The notes beneath the pieces are model-generated. The model did no database searches, was not told where the DNA came from, and saw only the letters and a list, made by a program, of their open reading frames with translations. From NCBI GenBank assembly GCA_003971905.1, contig RSEE01000045.1, positions 124,001 through 188,000 on the forward strand: 64,000 bases of DNA. The letters are read 5' to 3'. Numbering within the stretch: position 1 is the stretch's first letter; every line of letters starts with the position of its first letter. This document shows, piece by piece, positions 34,401 to 45,898 of this stretch. The position numbers and the translations under genes are program-made. The stretch is from Moniliella sp. 'wahieum' (Eukaryota; Basidiomycota; Moniliellomycetes; Moniliellales; Moniliellaceae).

Positions 34401-35587
34401 GGAGTGTATTCCTGTGCTGGCAAGGCGTCGTCATCCGCAAGGTTTTGCTTCGGCTTCTTCCACAGCCGCCGAGGGCCTATCACACGTATCACGAGCCTCC
34501 CGAGAACACCCTTGACCTTCGCTCCGCCCTTTTCAAATACCTAGTGCATCTCTCGGCGTCATCGGTTCGATTCGTCCCTGCGCCAGCTTAGTGAGGCTCA
34601 GCGGTTGAGACGTTCCCAGTATCTCTACGCCCGCCGCCAGCGCGTCCGCCAGCACGAGGAGCGCTGAAGCGCCGACAGCTGGAAGCTTGCAAAGGACGCT
34701 AGAAGGACTCGCTCCAAGTCGCGGCCTCTTCCGCGCCCTACATACGCGCTAAGCATAAAACGTCCACAAAATCTAAGATCTGTTTTTCCGTCGGGGATGG
34801 TTGGCCGGTGCACCGAGGGTGAGCCTCAGCCTGATCGCTGAGGTTGAGAACCCGGAACGGGGAACGTGTTGGGCAATAGATGATGTCCATGGTGGATGAT
34901 GCCTTGGTGGGCAGGTCCAAGAAGAACATGGGGATAACGGCGACATGGGCCCCGAATAACGGCGATAGCTGGGGATAAGCGATAAGCGCCGTAAGCCAGA
35001 CGCTTATGGGTGGCCGAGCCAGGCTCAGCGGCTGACTTCCAAATCAGCGCTGACGCTGACGTGTGACGCTTCTGGCGCTGAGCTCAGCCAGCAACCAGAA
35101 ACCCTCCGCGGCGCTGAAGCATATCACGTGACGCACTCGACATGTGACATGTGACATGCATGCGACACGATGACGATGACCGATGACCGATGACCGATGA
35201 TCAATGACTTAATGACCGAAGACAAGACCCGGGAGCACCATCTCGATCAAAGCTTCAAGCATCGAGAGGATCGATCAGGATCTGGATCGACCCTCTTGAG
35301 CGTAGCACACATTCATCGTCAACAACACGCTCAACGGTTCAGCAGCCGTCTTGACCAGCTTCAAGCGATCCTCTTCCCTCGTCAACGGCCTTGATCCCTC
35401 CATGGTGCATGGTACGCATGAGGGAGATGAGCACAAAAGCAATAATTCGAAGACGTGTGGCCCGTGCTGGCGAGGGAGCGGGGCTGGGTATACTATACGA
35501 ATGTTAATAAGCGCTTAATCTCCAGGCAATATAAGTCCAAGCAGACGTTGGCAGGTCGGGCATGATGGCTATGCAGACGACTATATG
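30439..35587. repeat. Tandem unit 3
   Basis: The left 3.3 kb (about 30.45-33.75 kb) carries many more small indels than the other units. The right 1.8 kb (33.77-35.58 kb) is almost base-identical to the matching part of unit 1, with one 3-bp insertion (CTT at about 34457) and one deletion seen. It contains ADH copy 3. Confidence 0.9.
32294..33331 (-). pseudogene. Zinc alcohol dehydrogenase, copy 3 (start codon lost, many indels)
   Basis: This is colinear with copies 1 and 2 but carries the most damage. The initiator ATG is destroyed by a 1-bp deletion (plus strand GGCATAAT reduced to GGCTAAT at about 33330). More than ten further indels follow, at about 33235, 33170, 32990, 32930, 32870, 32800, 32740, 32680, 32630, 32510, 32405 and 32335. 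As written it cannot make enzyme. The cluster of homopolymer-type deletions is also what poor consensus would produce. Confidence 0.75.
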
Positions 35588-35701
35588 GGCGCGGGGCGAC
35601 CGGGTGGGAACCACGGACGCAGAGGCCCTCGAATCCGTGCACACACTCTTCGTGGCAAGCTTGGTAGCTAGACATCCATTGCAATGCAATCCTAGCTACT
35701 C

Positions 35702-38700
35702 TTAGCGGAACTGCTCAAAGGAAGCCTTGGCATCCAACAGCGCCTGCCGCTCCGACTCGTAGTTCTTCAAGCTGGTCTCCACCTGCTGCTTGATCTGGTC
35801 TGGAGTTTTTTCCCACTGGGCCGTGCGCTCCCGCTGCTTGGTGAGACGGTCAATGTTGCTCTCAGCGAGGGTGAGCTTCTTGTCCAGCTTGGCCACCTCG
35901 GCCGAAACGTTGATCCGGCCGCGCACGAGCACATGCGCGCGCAGCCCGGCCTGGATCGACGCTACGGCGCACCCGCCCGGGATCGCCTTCCCGTTTGCTC
36001 GGGCGGTCCAATCAGGACCTCGACGCCCTTGGCGCCCTTGATCAGCGTCTCAATTACCGATTTTTGCTCGTGCAGCACCGCGCCTAGGCTGGGCGATTCG
36101 GCCTCGAGGTACATTTCCAGCTGCTTGATCACCCCATACTGCATGCCACCCCACGCAGCGTCTTGACCGACTCGAACAGCAGGTCAAAGTCGCGCCTGCT
36201 CGCGTCGTCCTTCCATTCGGGGTGGGCGGCCTGGGTCGGGTAGGCCGTCAGCGCAATCGTCGCTGCCGTCTCGCCTTGACGGCGCGGCAGACGCTGCCAC
36301 ACTCCTCAGTCACAAACGGCATAAACGGGTGCAGCAACTTCAATCCCTGGTCCAGCACCGTGTACAACGTCTTTGCGCCGAAGCTTTCGCCTGGGCTTCG
36401 GCCGAGCCAGCCACCGTCGCACTCGGGTGGTCATGTGATAGGCTTGATGGCCTCAATGTACACATCGCAAAAGTCATACAGCCAGAACTGGTACGCGGCA
36501 TGGACCGCCTCCATAAATTGTCGCTGGGCCAACGCCTTGTTCAGTTTGCCAATCGTCTCGTGCAGCGAGGCCAGGATCCAGCGTTCGACCAGGCTCTGGG
36601 CGCTCTTGTTGCCCGGTTGCGCCGCGGCGGCGACCGAGGCAGGGGTAAACCCATCGAGCTTGAGCAGCGCAAACTTGGTTGCGTTCCACATCTTGTTGCA
36701 AAACTTGCGGTAGCCTTCAACGCGCAAAATGTCCAAGTTAATGTCCGCGTTGGGGTGGTGTAGGCGACCAGAGCCAGGCGGAGGGCATCGGTGCCACATT
36801 GAGGAATGCCCTTGGGGAAATCCTTGGTCTGCCCTGCCCGGGCCCTGGCCACCTCCTTGGGATCCAAATTCCCATTTTCCAACTTGGCATGCAACGCGGC
36901 CAGGTCAATGCCCTCAATCACGTCAATCGGATCAATCACGTTGCCGAGCGACTTGGACATTTTGCGGCCATGGGCGTCGCGCACCATACCGTGGCAGAAA
37001 ATCTCGTGAAAGGGCAACGTGTGGGTCAAGTGCGCTCCAAGCATCACCATTCGTGCCACCCAAAAGTAGATAATGTCCCGCCCCGTCTCGAGAAGCGAAT
37101 TGGGGGGTAAAAGTGGGCCAGATCGGGCGTCTGGTCCGGCCAACCCATCAAGCTAAACGGCCACAGACCCGAGGAGAACCACGTGTCCAGTACATCCTCG
37201 TCTTGTCGAAGCGTAAACTTCTTGCCGCCCGCACGTTTCTCTGCCTCGGCCTGGGCCTCTTCAGGCGAGCGGGCGACAATCCAGTTGGCACTGTCCAGTT
37301 CATCCATTCCTCGCCCTCCACCTCGAGAAAGTAGGCAGGAATCCGATGGCCCCACCACAGTTGGCGACTGATGCACCAGTCGAGAATGTGGTCGAGCCAT
37401 TGGTAAAACTCATTTTTGCTTGTGTCGGGGCGGATGGTCAGCCCTTGCTGGCGGGCTAGCGCCACCGCCTCGTCAGCCAGCACCTTGGACTTGACCCACC
37501 ACTGTGGTTTCAGCACCGGTTCCACCACGTCGCCCGAGCGAGAGCAGATGGGCACGCTCATGGGGTTGGGTTGCTCTTCAATGTACAACTTCTTTTCCTT
37601 GAGCGCTTCGACCACCGCCTTACGTGCCGACAGCCGTTTCATGCCTTGGAACGGACCCGCCTCTTCATTCAACGTACCATCGTCATTGAGAATGTTGACA
37701 AACGGCAGCTGGTGGCGCACGCCCACATTAAAATCGTTCGGGTCGTGCGCCGGGGTGATCTTGACGGCGCCCGTACCAAACTCCATATCGACCGCCTCGG
37801 CATCCAACACGATCGGTAACTTGCGGTCGGGGAAAAAGGGATGCTGGACAAACTTGCCGTGCAGATGCTTGTGGCGCGGATCGTCAGGATGGATGGCAAC
37901 GGCCGTGTCGCCCAGGATTGTCTCGGGACGCGTGGTGGCGATCGGGAGCAACCGCTGCTCCACCGGCGCGTCGGCGGGGGCATCGGCAATGGGATAGTAA
38001 AAGTGGAAGAGCACACCAAACTGAATCTTCTCATTGCCGTAGCCAGGTAGGGAGAGGAAGGTGGGGCCAGCCAGTTCCTTCTGGTCCACCTCGAGGTTGG
38101 ACAGGGACGTGGTGAGGTAGGAAGACCAATTGACGATGCGATTGGCGCGATAAATGATGCCGTCGTTAAACAGACGGACAAAGGCCTCAGTCACCGCACG
38201 CGAACGCGTGTTGTCCATGGTGAATGCCTCACGCGACCAGTCGTAGGAGGAGCCGAGGCGGCGCAGCTGCGTGCCGATCGTCGCCGCATACTCGTCCTTC
38301 CAGGCAAACACGCGCTCTAGGAACTTGGACCGCCCCAGGTCGTGCCGGGTAAGGTGCTCAAACTTGAGCAGCCGCTTCTCCACCACGGCCTGAGTTGCGA
38401 TCCCGGCATGGTCAAAGCCGGGAACATAGAGCACGCGTTTACCCTGCATGCGGTACCAGCGACAGAGCGTGTCCTGGATGCTCATGGTCAGCGCATGGCC
38501 AATGTGCAGACTGCCAGTGACGTTGGGCGGCGGGATGGGGATGACAAACGTCTCCTCCTTTTTGTACGGGTCCTGCTCGGTGATTGGGCGCGGAGCAAAG
38601 AAGCCGCTTCTCCCACCAGGCGTACCAATACGACTCGACCTTGAGGGGGTCGTACGCATTGTCCATCGGCGCCGACAAATCCTTCTTCTCCCCCGTGCCC

Positions 38701-39009
38701 TGTACCCAGACGGACTTTGGTCCGACGAGCTTGGGCTTGGGCTCCTTGCTGGGTTTCTTGGCGGATGCATTGGCCGGCGTGGGCTGGGCGGCGGCTGCCT
38801 TGGCGGCCTTTTTGGCAGCGAGCTGCTCGGCCTTGGCCGCCTTCTTGGCACCCTTTTTGGAGAGGGGGCAGCGGGAGCGGGGTCCGGAGGAGGGGGCGGT
38901 CGTGCTCAGGAGGGGGGGGGCCGGGGGGGTGGCGACGGCGAGGGGGCGGGGCAGGGGGGGGCAGGAGGCGGGGGGGCAGGAGACGCGGCAGGGGACGAGG
39001 CAGCCGCAT
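35702..39009 (-). CDS. VAS1: Valyl-tRNA synthetase
   Basis: This class I enzyme charges tRNA-Val with valine, normally for both cytosol and mitochondria in fungi. The N-terminal Lys/Ala/Pro-rich extension (38700-39000) leads to [14 protein letters not shown], then [15 protein letters not shown] (HIGH motif) near 38510. The CP1 editing domain spans about 37600-38200, and GHRIPAYF is near 37330. [16 protein letters not shown] (KMSKS motif) is near 36950. The anticodon-binding domain and the C-terminal coiled coil ([18 protein letters not shown], ending FEQFR) complete a full-length protein of about 1,080 residues. The frame shifts at about 38610, 37180, 37110, 36760, 36440 and 36000. The true initiator is not clear. 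The first bases of the gene lie about 120 bp right of the tandem array, so it is not duplicated. Confidence 0.93.
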
Positions 39010-39219
39010 CCCCTTGTTGGCTGGTCGCTCGTGCGAGGCCCAGATGGGGGCTCAGCCTGAGCACTTCCGATCGACTTGTGCTCTGTGACTCAACCAGGCT
39101 TCGCGCTGTGCCATATATGTTCCGGGCGGAATGATTACGAGGTTAAACGAGAGGAGCTGAATACGAGGCTAACGCCAGTACTATTATGGGTATCGTCGGA
39201 TCGGACCAATGGGCCACCC

Positions 39220-40070
39220 TCACAGCGCCACCTGCGCCAGCTGTACCCGCCGCACCTTGACCTCCACCGCCCCCGCCGCCTCCCAGCCGCCCAGACGCGC
39301 CGCGTAGCGCCCCCGCAGCCGCTCCGCCACCCCGCCTCCATCACCCCCAGCAATGCCTCGGGCACGCTGAACGCCATCACCTCCTGCGTCTGCCGCTGCG
39401 CCTGCTCCCCGCGCCCGACACCAGCCGCACCTCGTGCACCACCAGTACCTCGTCCCCGAGCGTGTTGCCCCGCCTGTCCGCCGCCCCCGGCGCACCGTCT
39501 GCGGCCGCCCGTGCAGGCGGGGCAGGGCCGGACAATGGGTGCAGCTGCCACGGCGTGGATTCGGTGGGTTGGCCCTTCTTCTTCCTTTTTTCTTCCGTGG
39601 CCTCTGGCGGCCCTGCTGCCCTACTTCGTCTTCTTGTGGAGACAGCGTAGAGCACCTCGTATTCCAGCAGCCATCCAGCCAAGGCCACCACGTCCGCCTG
39701 CCCCGTCAGCACCCAGTCGCCCCCCCTCTGCACGGCGAGCTGGACCTGCCGCACCAACTGCGCTAGGCGGTGCACCGCCCAATCCTCCGGCCCGGCGCAC
39801 AGCGGACGCGCGCCCCTGCCCACCAAAATCACCGCGGTAGCGCGCGTCGAGCGGGGGCAGCAGCTGCCGATTGACTATGATGACTTGTTCTTCCTGTTGC
39901 GTGTGCTGAATCCTGCCTGCCCTGCCCTGGGAGGAGGGAAGAGGAGAGGAGATGGATGTTGGTTGCGTGTTGGCCAAGGCGCGGGAGAGGCGTGCCTCGC
40001 TCCCCGGCTTCAAAGGGTAGTCGAGCAAATAACCTCGTCGTACGCCCGTCAGGACCAGCGCGAGCTGCAT
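39220..40070 (-). CDS. Unrecognised protein, possibly DUF4504/UPF0739-like
   Basis: Coding character is seen in three consecutive frames joined by indels. It begins MQLALVLTGVRRGYLLDYPL (40070), then VIIVNRQLLPPLDARY, ILVGRGARPLCAGPEDW, VVALAGWLLEYEVLYAVS, NTLGDEVLVVHEVRLVS and MAFSVPEALLGVMEAGW, and ends VKVRRVQLAQVAL at 39220. The pattern of a short hydrophobic start, a GWLL.Y.V.Y core and a conserved hydrophobic end reminds me of the UPF0739 (C1orf74) family. I am not sure, and no catalytic motif is visible. Length is about 280 residues. It lies tail-to-head between the valyl-tRNA synthetase promoter and the PP4R3 gene. Confidence 0.45.
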
Positions 40071-40404
40071 CAGAACCGAGCGGGGGTGCGCGCGGGACCG
40101 GCACGTCGGCCGTGTGCGATGGCGAGCAGCGGGGCGACTTCCCCTCCCAAACGGGTGAGCCAAGGCGCGTCGTGCATCGGCATCGGCCAGGCCAATTAAT
40201 GTGGTGGATTGAAGAGACAATAAAAAAAATCGACGATTTGGATCGTGGTTCGGCCTCCCCCGCCCGGTCCCATCTATTCGGTGCGCGATTCCTCACCCCC
40301 CTTGGCCGACTTGATCCTCGATTCGTCGATTATCGATCGATTCACCTGGAACAACAAGTTCTATGGTGCGTGCAAGTCTGCCGCCTAAGCTCCAAGGGGG
40401 TCGC

Positions 40405-43400
40405 TCAGTGATATACAATACAGGTGCCAAGAGGCATGCAGGACACGGCCAACATATAGGAACAGAAAGCTATAGCTAGCCTAGGCTGCGACACATCCGG
40501 GAATGTGTCCACATAAGGGGAGAAATCTGAGGGTGAGGGGGGGGAGGGGTCAAACCTCAACCTCAGCGCGCATAAGGGTGGGTCACATCGCCAGTGACTA
40601 GTGACGAGTGACGGGACAGGCGACCACAAGCCCGTGCACATGGGGGTGCAGAGAGGAGCGGAAGGTTGCTCAGGGGTGGGGGCAGCGGTGGCTTGGTCGG
40701 AGCACACGGGAGCGGGAGCGGGAGCGGGAGCGTGCTCGGTGGGAAAAGGCGGGCTGGGCTCGTCGGGCGGGAGAGGGAGGAGGCTGGGTAAGGTCTCCAG
40801 GACCTGCTTGGACAGTGGCGACGCACCCGATTCCGCTTTTCGTCGTCGATTGCGGCTCAGCAGGGAGGGACGATGTAAGTTTCTGGCGCCGGGAAGCGCC
40901 TCTTCCCCACCTTCGTCATCGTCGTTGCCGTCTTCATCGTCTTCGTCTTCATCGTCGTCGTCATTGTCGTCGTCGTACGGGACAAGAGTCCGCTTGGACG
41001 ACTGTGATGGCGACCGCATGTGGCCTCGCTTAGCCAGCTGGGTGGGCGAACTGGTGGTCAACCGTTTTCTCTTACGCGGCGGTGGCGTCGCACTTTCGTC
41101 ATCAGACCAATCGTCGGCATCCTCCTCCCTCGCGCGAAGCGGGGCGAGGCCAAGACGCATAGGAACGTCCGGCATGCTGGGTGCGCTCCAGCGGGGCGCG
41201 GCCATCGTGAGCTCGGTCAGTTCGGCAAAGACACGACCCACTTTAGCATCGATGGCCAAGCGGCGCACCTTGCCTTCGTAGCGCGTTAGCACGCTGAGTG
41301 CCACGTAGCGCAACCGGTCTTCAGACACCAAGATACGGAACAAGCTCAGCGCCGTACTGGTCACCACGCCCGTGCGGCCCGAAGCGAGCTCAGTCTCGAC
41401 CAAGTTGAGCAACGGGTCCATCACATCGCACGTCAATAGGTACTCATGCAGCTGCCGATTGTCCCGTGTGGCACACACTTTGATGCATCGCATCGCTGCC
41501 GCGACCAAGGGCCGGTTTTTGGCCAAGAGCAGCGCACCCAGTTTCCCGCCCAGCTCGGCAGCGATAAAAAACTGCTCGGCTCGGTCGGGGTGCGACACGA
41601 GCAGATAGGTCAACAAGTCGCACAGGTGGGCCAGCAGGACACTGCGTTCCAGTCCCAGCGACGGCAAGGCGCGGTGGGGGGGCCGGCCGGACCGGACGCT
41701 CCCTCCGCCTCCATGCGACGCAACGACGAGAGCGAGGGTATCCCCTCCAGCGGGCCAAACAGGCCCCTGACATCATCCCGGTAAAAGAATGTGAGCAACG
41801 ACGCTTTCTCACCGTCGCTGCGCCCTCTGCAACGGGATCCAACAAGGAGCGCAGCACGTCCATCATTTGCGACTGAATTCCCATTCCCTCACCGGTACGC
41901 AGAAGGGTACAGATGACCTGGAGCAGATCATTGCCCCGAGGCAGCTCGACAGGTTCCTCTCTTGTTTGTGGGATCACCTTGCGAGGCTTGCCATATGTGG
42001 TGTTGGGCTGGGCTCGCACCCGCGTCTCGGTCGCGCAGCAGCGGCGGTGGCCTTGGTCGCTAAGGCCAAGGAAAGCAGGTGCCTTCGAAGCACAATGTAC
42101 TGCCGCACCGCGAGGGGGTCCAAGTCGAGAAGCATCAACAGCATGTCCGCCGCCGCGTTGCGCACTTTGGCCGCCATTTCTGGATCCACCTCGTTCCCTT
42201 GTTCCCCTTGTCCCGCATGGAGCTCCGTATGAGCCGCGGTAGGCGACACAGTAGGCGAGAAGGGTATCGAGGCACGAGCAGCGACCGATTCAGGCACAGT
42301 GGAGCTCGAGTCGCTTTCCGGGGCTGAGCAAGGGTCCGAGTCCGGGTCCGGATCGGAGTGAGAGGCCACGGGAGACGGAGAAAGAGAAAGAGGAAGGCCG
42401 GGTCGGTACGCTCCGATCCTGCTGCCCCGTACCCAGCTCCAACCCCACCCCGAGCCCAAACGCAATCACGTCCAGCAACCCGCGCTGGACCAGCTGAGAA
42501 CACATTTGTGCCCGATTGCCCAGCTGCATCGTCTTGCCAATCGCACAGAGCGCCTGGAGAAACAGAACCGCGTCGATCCGTTTCGTCTCACTCGTCTCGT
42601 CGGGCGATCGGGCCGAGGCGGACGGGGCAAAGAGCCCAAACAGGTCCGGTAGGAAGGAAGGATGGTTCAAGCACCAAGACACAATGTCCAGTTGCCAGAT
42701 AAAGGTGATGGACTGAAGCAGGCTGAGAAGCGGGTCGGGCAAAATACGATTCAAGACCACGTCGCGCAAAAAGGTGAGGCGGTACGTGTGCTGAATTTTG
42801 GCCCGGACCACGGGATTGGAAATGGGCACCACCTCTTTAAACTCGGTCGAGTGGGCCATGTACGCTCGATAGGAAGCCTTGCTCGAGGGAAGGCCGGGTC
42901 GTACTCCAGCATGCCTACCAGGGTCGAAAGATCTCGTCCTGCACCACATGCTCATAGAGATGTGCGTCCCCGAGAAGTAAAATGTGCTGAGAAATGGTAC
43001 AGATCGAATGGAGACCAGACAGGTCTTCTTGCTTTTCGGCCAGGGCAAAGTGGGTCCCAACGAGGTAAGATACCCAGACTGCACCATCGCATCGGAAAAC
43101 CGTTCGCGAAACACGGATGCGATCCGTGCGCCTTGGCTCGGACCCAAGATCGCCCCATGCCACCAGGGGCGAGCTCATTCACTTGCCCCAGCTCTCGTTG
43201 TACACACACCGCGATCCGATCGGCAACAGTCTTGATCGTCTGTTCAATGCTCGCCAGGTTCTCCAATGTGGTTCGGGGAGCAACTGGTGGTTCGTCAGAT
43301 CCGCTAGACCCGGAAGGCCCGCCACCCGCTCCACGAGCGTCAGCAGTTTGTGCGTCTCGAAAATCCTGTCTTCGTCCACGGCGGCCACCAAGGGGGGAAG

Positions 43401-44050
43401 AGGACGAGTCGATGGATGACATCGGGATCTGCAACATGGACAGCACGCTCAGCACAGTGCTCAAAGATAAGAAGGAGAACGTACCTGACGACCGCATCTG
43501 TCTCTGCACCTCGGCAAGAAAGTCCCAGATTTCATGGCAGCCCGACCGCTCCTGAAACGAAAGAGCCATTTCCGCTCCCGATGACTCGGTCCAAACAATC
43601 AGCGTATCTGGCAGGCAGGTCAGCAGGTCCGTGGTCAACGCATTCAGCAAAGGGGCGTAGAGACATACCCTGCTGTTGTCGGTACACATCCTCCTTGAGC
43701 AATGTAGAAAAGAGCAGCATATCGTTCTGGTCAAACTCGGGAGAGACAACAATGATGTACTGGTTTTCCCAGTCCTCCGGACTGCCCGGCTCGACAGGCG
43801 CAGGATGCGGCAGGGGCTGACAGCGGGCCTGACCTGGCCGTTCTGTCTGATCCCCCTTGTCGGCTAGGTTGTCTTGGAAACCATTGATCCGAGTGCATGA
43901 TAGGAGGGTGGAACAGGCAGCCTCATGCTTGGCAACCAACAGTGCACGGTCCGATGCTTCGTCATAGACTCCGGCGCAGTACCCGGTACCCAAATCGACC
44001 CATGCGCCGGCCACCATTTCGTACACCTTGACCCGCCGAGCTGAACCACA
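40405..44050 (-). CDS. PSY2: Protein phosphatase 4 regulatory subunit 3 (Psy2/SMEK/Falafel)
   Basis: This scaffold subunit of the PP4 phosphatase works in DNA-damage checkpoint recovery. The RanBP1/EVH1-like N-terminal domain reads RRVKVYEMVAGAWVDLGTGY (about 44035), then NQYIIVVSPEFDQNDMLLFS and DTLIVWTESSGAEMALSFQE with GCHEIWDFLAEVQRQM. The SMK-1 domain follows (IPISNPVVRAKIQHTYRLTF; FIWQLDIVSWCLNHPSFL), and armadillo-like repeats contain VRNAAADMLLMLLDLDPLAV and LLQVICTLLRTGEGMG. A C-terminal Asp/Glu run and basic patch (PPPRKRKR) end in a weakly constrained tail at 40405. Frameshifts occur at least at 43680, 43150, 42900, 42440, 42130, 41820 and 41690. The 5' end is uncertain. An acceptor-like TTCAG precedes RRVKVYEM, and acidic coding-looking sequence (44100-44300) suggests an extended N-terminus. 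Confidence 0.88.
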
Positions 44051-45898
44051 CTGGTGGAATGAGCCGCAGCTAAAGGTCGTTTGGTGGCTCAGGCGATTGG
44101 GGGGTTGTCCCCGCCGACCTCTGCCCCGTCCGGTTCGCGGTCCGGCAGCGGGGGTTCGGCCAAGGTAGGAACGAGGTCCGAGGTATTGGGTACGGCTTGG
44201 CTATCCGTGAAAATCAAAGATGTAGGGACCCGTGGGAGGGCACGTCGGAGCAAGATAGCTCCGAGGCGGAAGGCGCGTCGAGCGAGGGACCACCCGAATC
44301 CGAAGCAGCACTCGGCTCGGGCTCGGGCCCCGCAGGGTGCCCCACGTGTTTCGAGGGCCCCGCAGTCTCACAAGACCCAGGCGGCGGATTGGACTGCAAG
44401 AGAGCAGCAGCAGGCAAGGCAGGCTCGGGGTGGGCGAGCACTCGTCGGGTGCGTCGAGTCCAGGGGGGCCCGGCCCGCCTTCGGCCGGCTCGGCAGCGGG
44501 GCCCACGAGCAACTGCGGCTCCGAATGAGGGGGGGAGTGCGATTGGTGGGGCAACGGCGAGAGGGGGTGGCGATGACGGCTTGAGCATAGAGGGAGCGCG
44601 CCAGGCGAGAGCAACAGAGCGGGGCGAGGGGCTGGAGGGCATCAAGACGACGCGCACCCACTTCCAGCACGCGTGGGGACAGGGGGGGGGTAAGGAGAGG
44701 GGGTTGGGCGGGACGCGGGCGCGGCGCACTGCTGGTGCTCAGGCTGAGCACACGGCAGGAAACGGGGAAGGCAGGAAGGGAGGAAGGAGAGGAGGGGCGA
44801 AGGAGGAGAGGGGGAGGAAGAAACAGAAGAAAAGGCGGCGGTGGTGGTGAAGAGACGGGTGACGGTGTCCGTCGTAGGCTTGCTCCCAACGCGTCTGCTG
44901 GGCTCCTGCGCCTTCAAGCTTCTTCAACTGCAAGCGTCAACGGGCCGGCAGCGTCACTTGTTGGTCACGAGCCATCACGCTGTCGGCATCACCCGTCGCC
45001 CTAATCACACCATCATGCATCACACTCCCCCGACACTGCGCCGCGCCGGGGCTCCAGCTGCCCCAGCCACAGTCGCCCCGTGCGGACACGAGGCAACCCT
45101 ACCCCGCCCCCATCCAAGGGATCCCCCATCCAGCGGGGCCAGTGTGTGCGTCGCCTCGCCTCCGCCCTCTGCCCGCGTGCGCGTGCCTGGCATGCAGGCT
45201 GACGTCACGCCCCCGCCTGCAGCCAGCACCCCCTGGCAGTGGCCCAGTGTGCGGCGCCCCCTGCAGCTCGGGCGGACGCATGACGTGTGACATGACGTAG
45301 CGCCCGCATGGCGCCACCCACGCCCAGCCCAGCCCCAGTGCTCAGGCCCCAGGCTGAGCTGTCAGGCTGACACCTACGTAAGCCGCGTCATTAAATGGCC
45401 GCCGTGTCATTAGCCTTTTCCCTATTACCGGTTACCGGTTACCGGTTAATACCCCCCCGACGGCTGACCTGCCAGCCACACCAGGCCCACCGACGCGCAA
45501 CGCCTTCAATGTGGTTTTCGGCGATGATCTCACTCAGCCTCCGACCTATACGCCCTGTCTGCCTCCTTCGCTTCCTTCCCCGCCGCCCCCACACTCAGAT
45601 TCTACATCCCAAGACGAGCAGGGGGTCGCACTGGTAAAGCGGTACGAATGGAATCGAATCGGTGTGAATAGCTAGCTCGCTTCGATCGCTTCGCACGTCT
45701 CGGAAAGGAGAAGGATATACGGATACGGGTGCGGACGGTATGGACAGCGTCCCAGTCCCAGTCCTAGTCCCAGTCCCAAGTCGAAATGGATGTAGGCGCG
45801 TGGATATGGTACAGTTCACAAGGCGGAGGATAGTCACAGAACAAAAACAAAACAAAGGCAAAACTCAGAGCGTCGATCACAGGAGCAGGGAGACGCGA
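44051..45898. other. Intergenic / possible 5' exon region of PP4R3
   Basis: The first 700 bp are Pro/Ser/Glu low-complexity sequence that may code an N-terminal extension of PP4R3. The rest shows no gene. The GGTTACC heptamer run is at 45425-45448, and dispersed GTCACG/GACGT words lie at 45200-45300. Confidence 0.4.
45425..45448. repeat. GGTTACC heptamer array, second locus
   Basis: Three and a half units of CCGGTTA with exact 7-bp period, the same family as 6148-6167. Confidence 0.8.

Larger units (their letters stand above)
20140..35587. repeat. Head-to-tail tandem triplication of a ~5.15-kb unit
   Basis: Three consecutive copies start at 20140, 25288 and 30439 and end at 35587, with spacing of 5148, 5151 and 5148 bp. 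All carry, in order, the DUF3818 5' fragment, the ADH gene and 2.2 kb of non-coding DNA. Junctions 1/2 and 2/3 are identical (CTATATGGCACACCAGG). The left outer boundary reads GCAGTGGGCACACC and the right outer boundary CTATATGGGCGCGG, sharing TGGGC. Confidence 0.93.

Noticed and set aside
38448..39134. Gly/Arg-rich plus-strand ORF opposite the VAS1 5' end
   Set aside because: It is the complement of the Pro/Ala/Lys-rich N-terminal extension of valyl-tRNA synthetase. It has no motif of its own.
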